NCBI RefSeq assembly: GCF_008831285.2
Contig: NC_045148.1
Location: forward strand, 13,618,802-13,682,801
Origin: Nymphaea colorata
Lineage: Eukaryota; Streptophyta; Magnoliopsida; Nymphaeales; Nymphaeaceae
Direction: 5' to 3'
DNA length: 64,000 bases
In this document: one piece after another, positions 43,149-54,341 of the stretch
Numbering within the stretch: the stretch's first letter is position 1
Layout of the letters: every line of letters begins with the position of its first letter
The notes under the pieces: model-generated
Seen by the model: only the letters and a program-made list of their open reading frames with translations
The model's database searches: none
Told to the model about the DNA's origin: nothing
Made by a program: the position numbers and the translations under genes

Positions 43149-44614
43149 CTAGATTTCCAATTCTGTGGAGCACTTCTTCTTCAGAGATGGGAAATACATA
43201 GATGTAGCCTGCACATTTTGAGAAACAAAAAGAAAAGTGAATAAATGCTTCAGGTTAGAACGAAAAGGCAGCAGGAAGACGATGATTAATACCTTGCAGT
43301 TTATGATATTTTTTCCTAAAATTTGCTTTTGTTCATTTTAAATATTTTAACAGTTTGGATCTTATTCCTTGCCTAGACACTACATTTTTGCTTGGAAAAC
43401 TGTCATCAATGATGATACCTTGATGCTGCTCCATGATTCGTAGGCCCTCTCGTTGAGCACAATATCCTCATAGCTGACATCTATTTGACAGTCAACTGCA
43501 ACCTGCAGAAGTAATTAACAAACCCTGGTAAATGTCCAGGTAGATATGCAAAAGGGTCGCACCTAAAACAGCTAAATATTTGTTGGAAACGAGACCAGAA
43601 TGGAATCTACTACATCTAAAAATGTCAAAACGGCTAACACTAAATCTGGCTTGTAAATTGCATACTTATGTCCAACTATGTCTGAATGTGCAAAAGTTCA
43701 TAGCTAATCCATTAGGACCAAATATTTAGCCAGTAATTAGCACTTTCTTCATTTTTAGGTAGAAAGTCTGTCAACCTCAGAGGTCAGCTTAGCGCTTGTG
43801 TATGATTTTCATGAGCTATATACATCTGCCTCAAGAATTTGTAATCGGATCCTTATCGCCAAACTCTTATCCTATCCAGCGCAGTATAACGCTGGCCAAG
43901 ACCGAATCGTTTCAGAGTCCTGTCAGTGGTGATGCTGATGATGGTGGTAGTGGTGATAGTGATATACATTTGTATGCATACTTTATATGAATTACAGATT
44001 GGGTCAAAAGATCACCAAACCTTAACCTTTGGCAAATTGATATGCAAAATACGTGCATGTGCTCTGACGCTTCCTATGAATCTCATCTGTACAAGGCCAT
44101 TTGTGCTAGTGAAGTTATTCAGGAAGCCTTCTTTAGCCACTTGATGTAGATTCAGCCGATCTAATACAAACTGCATTTCCACACTAACATTCTGACTGTG
44201 TTCTGGTTGATAAAAGCTTGGCATCTGGCCGACTCCAATTGGAATCCCTCTGTAGAGAACACTGTATCTCGACGGGTCGTATCCTATACCGAACTTATTG
44301 CTGTTCCAGGCGTTCAGCATTAGGGAGAGGTTAGAAGAGAGGTAGAGATCAGAGGTTGACGACTCTTCTAGCTTATAGGAGTCAAAGCGCAATGTATGCA
44401 GAGAGAATTCCGGCTTCCGGGGTTTCAGCAGGAAGAAGATGATTCCAGCAGCTGCTCCAAGTACTGCTACTGTAAGACAGACAAAGAAAAGGAGAAAGAA
44501 ACAGAACCTCCTCAATGAACAAGCATTGCCCTTTTCTTGTAAAGATGAACCATATGTTTCCTGATCTGTCATTGCCATTTTTTGTTGGCAGATGTTGCTA
44601 ATGTGCTGCTCCAT
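43149..44614 (-). CDS. NDR1/HIN1-like (NHL) LEA_2 membrane protein
   Basis: Minus-strand exons 44021-44614, 43419-43502, 43149-43208, all GT-AG and in phase, giving 245 residues. Cytosolic N-terminus of about 35 residues, one membrane segment (FCFFLLFFVCLTVAVLGAAA, residues ~37-63), then the outside LEA_2 domain with typical parts: FSLHTLRFDSYKL, NLSLMLNAWNSNKFGIGYD, SRYSVLYRGIPIGVGQMPSF. Asn-X-Ser/Thr sites fit an extracellular face. The end (VAVDCQIDVSYEDIVL, then KKKCSTELEI) also fits NHL proteins, many of which act at the plasma membrane in defence or stress. Start chosen as the first ATG (MEQHISNIC); MAMTDQETYG at residue 13 is an alternative. Specific role unknown. Confidence 0.82.
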
Positions 44615-46251
44615 AATGTGATAAAAGGAGGTCGTGAATTGAAGATTGCCTGTGTTTCATGATTCAAGGATACCATGATCGTAGATCTCAAGACCGGGAT
44701 AAGCAAATTACGCACAAAGCCAAGTTATTTATATGCAAATCTTCGCAAGCACTGCAAGTTTGTGCTTGGAGGGGAATGTGGTCCTTCCTTCATTTGCAAA
44801 AGTAGCTCCTCATCTTTATTCCTTTCTTGGACATTACCTTCCGAGTTCCGACCTTTTTTGAACATGACTTGAGGGTTCCGGTGTGCTTTGCACCACATGG
44901 TAGAAAGGTATCCGGATGCGGCTTCGTGTAGCGCTTACTACATTTTTATTGGGGTTTATTCAACACTGCTCCACACGTGTCAACCGACTCGCTATCATTT
45001 CCGTTTTTGGTAATGTACATCAGTATGCGGGAGTATAAGCAATCCACACAGTGTGAGTGGTCGTAAACTAAATCTTCGTACCATAGGCTTGTAATTTGCA
45101 GTCACCAAAGAGATGAATATTGTAAGGAAATACGAAGGGTGACAAGTCGCATTATGTTCCTAAAGTTTTGGCTTCTTTGTCTGTTTTCGCAAGCCTTGGT
45201 GGCCAGAGACTCACCCTTATCACGGGGGAGAAAGGGAACCCAAAAGCTATCTTCATCATTGAAGGCTGAAGCACCAGGCTTGCGTATATTGGTTTTAGCC
45301 AAGAGTTAAAAATGCTCATCTGAAGGCCACAGCATGTAGCTTCTCAGTCTGCAATTATTGCTTACAAGATCGAAGCTGATCATATGCTTTAAAGGCGTTA
45401 ACTTTCGCCAGGGACTGCTTAAGAATTAGGCCTGTTTGTCTTACACGTGATAAAGGACCACCGAAATCAATGACTTGCGAAATGAGGAGAGCTTGACACG
45501 AGTTCCCTGAAAAACAAAGGTAAGTCGAAAAAAAAGACTCTATGCAAACCAATTTGAGCGGCTTTATGCAGATGGAAGTACGTTAGATTTTCAGCATGAT
45601 CACCACTAGGTTGTTCAAGTCCTTGGATCACATTTAAACGAAAATCAGATTGTGATAAACACACCCGTCTCACATGACAAAATGTTTATGCAGAAACCAC
45701 AAACTTTCTAAGGACAACGCACCAAGGGAATATATGTCCGGCACTAGCATAACACGAGAGCGTAGAGCTAGCAGCAAATCCAGCGACATCCCAAAATACC
45801 CCAGGTGCTTTTTAATCCAAATGTATCGAGTCCAGGAACTAGGAGTCCACGTTGCTTCAGGTATTAATTGGACCAAACTTACAAGCAGAACTGGGAATTT
45901 GAATTGATTAGCCTGGCAGCTAACAAATTTGTAGGTCAAGTTCGTTGCAATATAGCCGAGACAGAAGCCACATGGTCATTGCAAACAAACAGCAAAGGAC
46001 AACTGTACCATGCAAAGAAAATGAAAATATGCAATCCAGCAAATAAATTACTGCTGATTTATTCTTCACAAACACATATATACATTTCCACTTGGTGGCC
46101 ACAGATGGGCGCTTTAACAGATCAGCTTGCTCAAATACCAGACAGGATGAGATGAATTGTAGAGTAATCAATGATGTCTTTGCTACTGAGATCAGATTCC
46201 AAGATGGTATGCACAGGTTGGTCTAGTGTAGTAATGAATATACAATGAAAC
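44615..46251. other. Intergenic region, no supported gene
   Basis: 1.6 kb between the NHL start and the FYVE-Ysc84 stop. It holds the NHL promoter (minus strand) and the 3' UTR of the next gene. Scattered short frames on both strands show no family I recognise. Confidence 0.5.
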
Positions 46252-47008
46252 TCAGGTAAACGCCAACATCTTAGTTCCTACTCTAGAGTAGATGTTATTC
46301 AGGGCACAATATAGTGGTTCAGCTGCTTTCGGCTGATCAACGGTTCCAAGGAGTATATCAGTTGTAGTAAGATATGGATCGCCATAGAATTCCAAGTTTG
46401 TGTCCATTCTTGTCACGACAATGTTGCCTTCAAGAGAAATCCCAACAAAAGCGCCTGATTCACCATATATTAGGACACAGTCATCAAGTGAAAAGACCCA
46501 CTAAATGAGCAACAAAAAACTCATTAAAAAGGAAAACATTAAACTCAAAGGAGAACAAATATAAAGTCTAAGCACTCAGGAATTTGTACTTTCAATAAGG
46601 CATAGTTCACATGCATGCCCCAACAGAAGAAATTGTGTGCCAAGCAAGGGTTCAGGATAGATGTGTTATTATGATATTAGATAGGTAAAACGTGAGGAGG
46701 TTATGGACATCGCATCAAGTTGGTGGATGAACTTCTAAAGCACAATAAGTCCCACATATACATATTTGACATTTCTATGCCAAGAAACATAAAGATTAGC
46801 GGTTAACGTGAACCCAAAAACCCCACTAGATATATACAACATTAAGAAGAAAACCATCTGCAACAATTATGATTGGTATGAAAGATGAAATGCATCTTTT
46901 CGTTTCTAACATGCCTGCTAAAAGCAAAAGATTAAGTCTATGTCGCATGGGTGCGGGGTGCAGCAAGTTCCAAAAAAAATTGGGTGCGGGTACAGCGAGA
47001 GCATATAA

Positions 47009-47101
<93 letters not shown>

Positions 47102-50100
47102 GTTATATAAGTAATTTTATTTGTCTATATTTTTAAACTTTTGTTGTCAAGGTTACCTTAATCATACAAAATTCAAAATTTTATTAAATAAAATAAGGGG
47201 AGAGAGAGAAAAGAGGGAAAGATAGGAGAAGGAAAAAATGAAAAAGAAAAAGAGAAAAGAAGAAAGGGTGCACGGTCAGCAGCACCAGATTCGGTTTGAC
47301 CAACTCGGGTGTCGTGTCGGGCCACACCCGCACCAACATCGGTGCGGGTGTACTACCATAGTTGACGCACTCGTGCGACTTAGGATTAAGTGCCAATTGC
47401 CAACCTCCAGACCCAAATTCAGAAACTAAAGCGTTAAAGTGATCAATAAAGACTACCATACAAGAGTATTCAGTCCACTTACTACAGAGGCATCCAGTCC
47501 ACTGCTACTCATAGCTTGGTATCCATCATGAGTCATAAAAAACGGAGAATAAGTCTGAGAAATTTTACAGAAGAAGGAACAAAACTGAGTAAACAGACGA
47601 AGATCAGGAATGAGAAAAGAGTTCCTGTCAAGGAAGGGAAGTTGACACAAGTAAAGCAAAGGAAAAAAAAGTGCATCGGCAGAGAAGGATAAGAAGTATG
47701 AGAAAAAAGGAAGACAGGAGTAGACCAAGCACGGATACACCCCATCCACCAACAAATGTCAAAGTTACATACAGAAATTTTGAAACTTAATATTTAATAA
47801 TGTGGCACGTGATTTTCTGGAAATAATTAAAGTGACAGGAAGGGTCAACAAAGAAATGACAACTGAAATGGCACGGAGAATGGAGTAATGGATGAATGAG
47901 AAAATGAAAAGCACCGAGAGAGAGGGGTAGCGGAGGGGGACAGAGAGAGAGCTCATGAAAACAGATATCCGCATTAATGAGTATAAGATGCTAAACAGGC
48001 TGACTCTATCATGAAAGCCAGTAAACACACCTGAGATATACAATTCAGGCAATAGGTTGACCATGTTGATTGATACCTAAGAATTTTCTTAGGAAATCAA
48101 AATAAAATTCAAGATGTGAAACCGAAACAAGAAATAACTAGTCAATGATACCTAACAGTGAATGCTGAACTGTTGAGTTATGGCCTATCCAAAAACATAG
48201 CCTACCAGAAAGAATCAACTGCAAAGATGTGTGCTATCAGCTTGTTAAATCTTATGCCTTTATGACATGCAACCCATCTGGGTGTCACAGTCACAGGAGA
48301 ACCTGAGAGCCTGTCATCAAACTGCTCTGTTCTGAATATTAATGTGACAATAAATGAATCATGACTTTAGACTAACACGAGTTGCTGATCAGTATAGGCA
48401 TATACAGTGAATGCATGCCTATGTGTTCTAAATTTTCTCCAAGCACTGGATGATCAAAAGCAATAACCTCAAATAAGAACAAACAGCAGAAAGACGGTAC
48501 ATTCACAATGGCTTAAGCACATCATGAAGGTCAGACATATTATGAAATAGAACATGAACTCACATACCTTTGCTGCAACTGTAAGTGTAACACATGCCTG
48601 ATCCTCTATCTCCAGCACGTAGATCTGCTTCCAACACTCTACCAACAGGCCCAGCTGCAGCACTCATACCAGCACCCAAAGAAAAATGCATGCGGCTGCT
48701 GAATGTTTTCACAGCTTTTGAACCATGAAGCACAATAATGAAGTCTGTTAGCTCACCCCCTATCTGTTTGATATTGCACATCAGAAAACAATCGTTTCAG
48801 TTTCTGTTGTCTTTTTCCTGAAAGTAAAAACTAACAAATATGTACTTCAAAGATTTCACCTGTGCTCCCCAGCCTAATCCTAAAGAAAGTATTGCAGATG
48901 GTGCTGACCAGGATCCATCTGACCTCCGAGCAACAACCAAACCAGTACCAAGCTTGTAAGTAAGAAGCATGCCAGCTTTTGCAACTGTTATAATAGCAAG
49001 CCCTCTAGCTCCTTTAAGGACAGCAGAAGGTATTGATTTTTCCGGATCTAATCTTGCAGCCTGAACATGAATATTTTCAAATAAAATCAGAAATGAAGAT
49101 ACTGATAAAATTAGCATTTTTCTAAAACACTGACAGATTTCAAAGCCTTCCATGCTAACAAAGACCTTACACTCAAAGCAAAACCGCTTGTTGAATAAAC
49201 TTGGCCTAAGCTATAAAAAAATCATTCTTCCACATACACGGTTGGTCATGATAGGACTTCTTTTAAGCCAATGAATTCATCTCAATCATAATGATTGCAT
49301 ACTCCAAAATGTTCAGAGATTCCCAATTTCCCACACAACATGGTAGCAATTTATGAGTCAAAGAAGGACTCACCTGCCAGTAGCTTATCAAAGCATTAGT
49401 GGCCTTATATATTTCCTGTTCCATTGATAAACCCACAGGCATATTTAACCATCCCCTCATACAAGTCCAATCAATAACATCATGCTTCGCAGTCTGCACA
49501 GCATTGCTGATTGTGTAAATAAGGACCCCTTGAATTGGATCCAACCTCTCGTAGCAGGAGTCACACACTCTCTGTGGTTTCCTCTCTCTGAATTTAACAG
49601 GTAACAAACATCTTCCTTTTGTACAAGTTCTACAGAATATAGCTCCACAAAATCTACAATGGTGCCTGCCACGAGTTAGGGGCGTGAAGGGAGCATTGCA
49701 CTGCATGCAAGCAGCTGCTGAACTATCTGGAAGCCATTCGGGAGGTTCTGCCTGTAGGATCTCCCGATAAGCAATAAAACCGTTTCCTTCCATGTCCAGC
49801 ATAAGTGGAGGGGCACTTGGCATGTAAACTGAAGCATGTAGAAAGCTATCTCCATTATTCTCAGATCCTAGAAAAGACACGTTTACACGACCACTTTGTC
49901 TATCATCCACATCACTGGTATCTTTACTTCTACCCATTAGAATAGAAAAAATTCCACTCAACACATTTTTCAAATTCACTTCTGGCTGGCGATTCAGTTG
50001 TAGAGAATTTGTGCAATTCCCACTTGAGTAGGACTCATCATCAAGATAATCTGAGTCAGGAGTGAAGTGATAAGGATATTCCTCTTTGAATGAATGCAAA

Positions 50101-50240
50101 GCTGGGCTACAGGACTTGCTATCTTCAGTGTTTGCAGTAAAGACAGGTCTAGTGCCACTCTTGATGTATTGGAAATCTCCCTCATCATTATCCAAAGGGC
50201 TAAGCTGAGAATATGCAACTCGACCATCTGATGGTGTCAT
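46252..50240 (-). CDS. FYVE zinc-finger and Ysc84 (SH3YL1-like) domain protein
   Basis: Minus-strand coding exons 49374-50240, 48860-49060, 48568-48763, 46252-46454 (TGA 46252-46254). All are GT-AG with matching phase, giving 488 residues. A leader exon ends at 51317 (AAG|GTAAGC) and a second joins at about 50252, 12 bases before ATG. FYVE domain residues ~169-232: WLPD, RGRHHCRFCG and RVC signatures, with eight zinc cysteines at 178, 181, 195, 198, 203, 206, 226 and 229, so PI3P binding on endosomes is expected. The rest is a Ysc84 (DUF500) domain: KSIPSAVLKGARGLAIITVA, GTGLVVARRSDGSWSAPSAI, GELTDFIIVL, GAFVGISLEGNIVV, FYGDPYLTTTDILLG; in yeast and animals this domain binds actin or phosphoinositides. 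The FYVE-Ysc84 pairing is usual for plants. N-terminal 165 residues are low-conservation. The 2.1 kb last intron carries a MITE. Confidence 0.88.
46938..47383. mobile_element. hAT-like MITE, 446 bp, in FYVE-Ysc84 intron
   Basis: Imperfect terminal inverted repeats: the left end CTATGTCGCATGGGTGCG pairs with the reverse complement of the right end, CTAAGTCGCACGAGTGCG (15 of 18 match). A perfect 8-bp duplication GATTAAGT flanks it (46930-46937 and 47384-47391). No coding frame. It contains a (TA)n(TG)n microsatellite and a perfect 10-bp stem hairpin CACCCGCACC/GGTGCGGGTG near the right end. Size, 8-bp target duplication and hairpin fit a hAT-type non-autonomous element. Confidence 0.75.
47013..47096. 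repeat. Compound (TA)n(TG)n microsatellite inside the MITE
   Basis: About 40 bp of TA followed by about 44 bp of TG. Confidence 0.9.
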
Positions 50241-51316
50241 GAGTTTGGTCCTAGATTGATGATAAGCAGCAAAGACTAATCAGCAAACAGTCAGATTCTG
50301 AGAAAAAAAAAGTTAGCATAACAGAGCAACTTAGGATATCTAAACAACTTAGGAGCCAAAATTTTATGCTAACAAGATAAAAAACTGAATCTAAGTTACT
50401 TGGATAGAGCATATTTTTATACAATGAAACTTTTTGAAGGAAACAATGATGAATACCCAGATATCAAGCGTGAGAAGCATATCTAGAGCCTCGGCCTGAA
50501 TTAATACATGACCACCGGCAAGTGAAAAATGTTATACCGGCTGCATCAGTACTCCATGAATACCACATGCCCTAAGAAGTTAGCCAGAACTAGCTTACTT
50601 GACGGTTGACAACCCAATTAGAAGACAACCTCCGACATGTAGAAGAGAGTATGGCGGCAATTTATGACGGTGACAATTTGATGACATTCATAACTTACTT
50701 CCCTAATCTTATCGATAGAAAAAGGTAAAAATACAGCTCTATAACAAACAACAGAAAAATAGGTGTGTACGGGATAAAGAGCCGAAGAAAAGCTCCTAAA
50801 TTATCCAGAAATCGGTAAAATTAAGTTAATACAGGAATCCCAATCAACAGGGCATATGCAAGAGGAATCTTTTCTAGCTTTCGTCTACATGTCTAATCAT
50901 GTGAAGATCACTTCCTCGAAAAGAGAAATCAAATTCACACCTATTCATGAGAGAACTTTTCATGGCTCTGCGATACAATCATGTACGAGAAAAGGAGCAT
51001 CCAGAGATGAACAAACCCGAGGACCTTAATTGCGTTATCCTGGAAAAGCCGATACGCTCATGAAAAAAATAAATAAATAAATGGACCAAAATCAGAGAAG
51101 GTATCAATAAAGCAAACTCCAGTATATTCATGAAATAACTAATGGTTTCACCATCATCTTTCATCGTTCTAGGTTTTCTGAACAAGTATTGAATAAGCTG
51201 GAAAGAACAACAATTCACATAGACCTAGAATCCCAAAAAGGCAAGCCCGAAGACGGGGAGAGAACGTAAGAACAAAAAAACAACGAATTTACGATCCTAA
51301 GGACGCAAATGCTTAC

Positions 51317-51420
51317 CTTCCTGGAGATGTCTTCAGTTGAAGAAATTGGGGTCGTTCTACCAGAACTTGGAAGGCGATAAGGAAACGATTGCGGGAAGAA
51401 GAAGAAGAAGGAAAATCAAG
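51317..51420 (-). promoter_or_regulatory. FYVE-Ysc84 gene leader exon and promoter side
   Basis: The donor AAG|GTAAGC at 51317/51316 marks the 5'-UTR exon. The upstream limit is not fixed; purine-rich on the plus strand up to about 51420. Confidence 0.4.
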
Positions 51421-51836
51421 TTGGATCGTTCATATCGGTTGGGACCCGAATAGAAATTAGACCCGATTCGCACTCAATGACAAAGAGGGCGTATCTCACC
51501 GCCACATAAGCAGTGCAACGGGACACCGTTCGTCAAATTTTCTTGTTCATTAAAACTTTTGACAATTTTATGCATGAAGAATGAATTTTCACTAAATATT
51601 TCTAAAATCGTTCATAAAATTTAAAATGGTTCCGTATTCACATTTGCCCTGTAATGGAGCTGGAATTTTTTTGGTGAAAGGCATTATTACATAACAACCT
51701 AACTTTTGAATCTTTAAATAAATATACATAATAACATCAACACAAAATAAACCTTGTTGCTTCATGGGCCGTGTCGTTGTGACAAGAGGAGGAAAGTTCT
51801 GTCCTGGGTTTGTCCTTGAAAGTGAAAACAACTAAC

Positions 51837-51925
51837 TGGCATGGTCGAATTCATATTCGAGCATCTAAGGGCCCTGGTTCGAATCTATCACAAGCATTTG
51901 CCGTCCAACTAAAGGGAAATAAAAT
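51837..51925 (+). other. Possible tRNA-derived SINE head
   Basis: TGGCATGGTCG (51837-51847) resembles a pol III A box and GGTTCGAATCT (51876-51886) matches the B box well. The segment does not fold as an intact tRNA and continues into A-rich sequence. Confidence 0.3.
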
Positions 51926-52784
51926 CCGAGTCAAACTCGCACACTCGATAAAAACGAAACAGAAGAATTATCCCTTGAAATGAAGAAATGAGATTTGTGT
52001 GGAAATTTGTAAATCTTTTCTTTGTGCATCTCATCGTATTTTTCTTACAAATGGTATGTTTTGATAGATGTTTAGTCTAACTGTGGAGGCAAATATGAAT
52101 TCTAAAATATCCCAATGCATTGCCTTGTTTTGGATATGAATGCATATGATTCTGTTTGCACTTGATGCTGGATTCGCAATAGGGAGAAGAAAAGGGTGAA
52201 AGATCCAGTAACAACATGGCCACTCTCTGGTAAATCTGAAGGTTCAGGGAGGCGCGTAAAGAAATGTGCATATTTTGTGAAATTTGTAATCAAATAACAA
52301 GTAGTTACTTGGCATGATTTCACATTATTTTGAATGACTAACGAAAGGCCGTTAAAAAAAGTGTTAAAACCTATTATTGGATCCCAACTTTCCAGTTCAC
52401 AAAAGTGGCCATACATCTAAGATATGCAAGTTGAAAAAAAAAATCAGGAATATATATTAAAAACTAAAAACTCATTATTGAAGGCACCATAAGCCATTGT
52501 TGTGTTGTTAATGCTCCTGTACTGACTATTTTAAATGATAAAATGACTATTTAATGCAACTTTTTCATTTTCAGTCATCTAACAAGATCTAGCGTAAGGC
52601 AGATTTGAACTCTTTGTAGTTTATATACATAACAAACTTATATTCATCGAAGCAAATTTCGACCATAGGATACTTAGATAAGAGGGTACATGCCCTAAAA
52701 AAAATAAATAAATAAAAGGAGTGAGGGAGAGGCATGGCATCAGGCAGATGTAAAGCAAGTGGATTCCCATCCTACATGAAAATC

Positions 52785-52820
<36 letters not shown>
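52785..52820. repeat. (CT)n(AT)n microsatellite
   Basis: About 22 bp CT followed by 14 bp AT. Confidence 0.9.
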
Positions 52821-53034
52821 TGAATGGTGACTATAGCTTTTTAAAATCACCCAACCTAATCTGTACCAGAAGAACGATAAAAGGAAAACAAAGAAAAAAA
52901 AAAGTGATAAGCATTTTCATCAACTAATATTAGTTTACACATTTTTTTTGTTTTTCTCTCAAGCACTCATTTACTTTAGATAAATGGCCTTGATTAATGG
53001 CTAGGTGATTCTAGGTAACCAAAGTCATTGTTCC

Positions 53035-53114
53035 TTTATATATATGTAAAATGGATTTGTATAACTCTGACCTCTTTATATATATGTAAAAGGGATTTGT
53101 ATGACTCTGACCTC
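53035..53114. repeat. Two tandem 40-bp units
   Basis: TTTATATATATGTAAAA...CTCTGACCTC occurs twice head to tail with two base changes. Confidence 0.85.
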
Positions 53115-54341
53115 TCATACACGCAGCCCAATGCATTATATCGAGCTGCTAGTATGAAAGTAAAATAGATAGAGGATTTCAGATAATATTTATTTATTTA
53201 TTTATATGTGTGCATGTGTGCGGGCTTTATAATGACTAATGGCTGGCACTGAATTAAGGATAATAAGGTTGGAAAAGCAATAAAGAAATTTGAAGATGTC
53301 TCAAAGTTCAAATGTTCTTTAAATATAGTAGCATTTCTCCCAAGGCAGAAACCTCCGGCTCAGGTGGCGATTACAGGCTCAGGCTTCATCTCAAGATTGT
53401 ATTAAAGAGTAACGCCTTTGCTTAGGAAAAGACGCATTTTGTTGCTCTACCAATTACCATACATCTCAAGTTGAGTTGCAGGTTCCTTCGCTTGGACCCC
53501 CATAAAAAACGTTGGGACAATAACAAACACCCTAACATAATTCAACACAAGCAAGCGCTACATTTCACTTTCTAAGGGCGCCACTAAAACAAATTCTTCT
53601 GACCACCGTATGAAACAAGATATTTCGCAAGCCTACTTCTAATGAGTCTTCTGTTTCTTCAAAAAACGTATTATAGGATGGTGCTCTTCAACGCTGGAGA
53701 TGTTTCAAACTGTCGGATTATCAAGAACCAGTGATTTCACTTTCCTGGCAACTGGCATTCACCTTGTATGGCAAACAGTTGGCAAATGTATCAAAATTTC
53801 CCCAACTTTGTCGACGACCGTTTTCATGACTTAAAAAAGTGCGAGATAAACAAAGAAACTAGTGAACTTTTACATTATAATCACGGCCAGAGACCAAACC
53901 CCTACAAAATGTATGGGACAGAGCTTCCAGGGCACAATTGTCAGACTGCTGCACACTAGGAGAAAGAACTGATAAAGGAAAACAGGATGAATCACCTTAA
54001 GAAGAACCCTAATCCTAAGTTAACTTTCGCCCATTCAGAAAAAGCTTAACAAATCAAGCCATCACAACAGCTTTTAGTACTGGCAGCTTCTGTCTATATC
54101 CTAATCCATTTCAATTGTAAATCCGAGGTGTTCCTGCTCTATCTGGCAGTATGCATTTTTTCAGTATCCGGTACCCAAGCCCTTCTTATGCACCGCTTGC
54201 TGCCAAGCCTATAACTTGAGTTTTTAGCCAGCACCTTTGCTGAGCAGAACATGAAAAACCATAAACAAAATTTGGAGACATGAATTTGACTCAAAATGAG
54301 CACCTCTCAGGAATTATACATGCTTGGAGCGCACACACCAG

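Larger units (their letters stand above)
51421..54341. other. Intergenic region with repeats, no supported gene
   Basis: 2.9 kb between the FYVE-Ysc84 promoter and the SWA2-like stop. It holds a tRNA-like segment (51837-51887), a (CT)n(AT)n microsatellite (52785-52820) and two tandem 40-bp units (53035-53074, 53075-53114). The last kilobase is probably 3' UTR and spacer of the minus-strand gene. Confidence 0.5.

Noticed and set aside
46869-47136. Frames with YIYI and VCVC repeats
   Set aside because: Translation of the TA/TG microsatellite inside the MITE.
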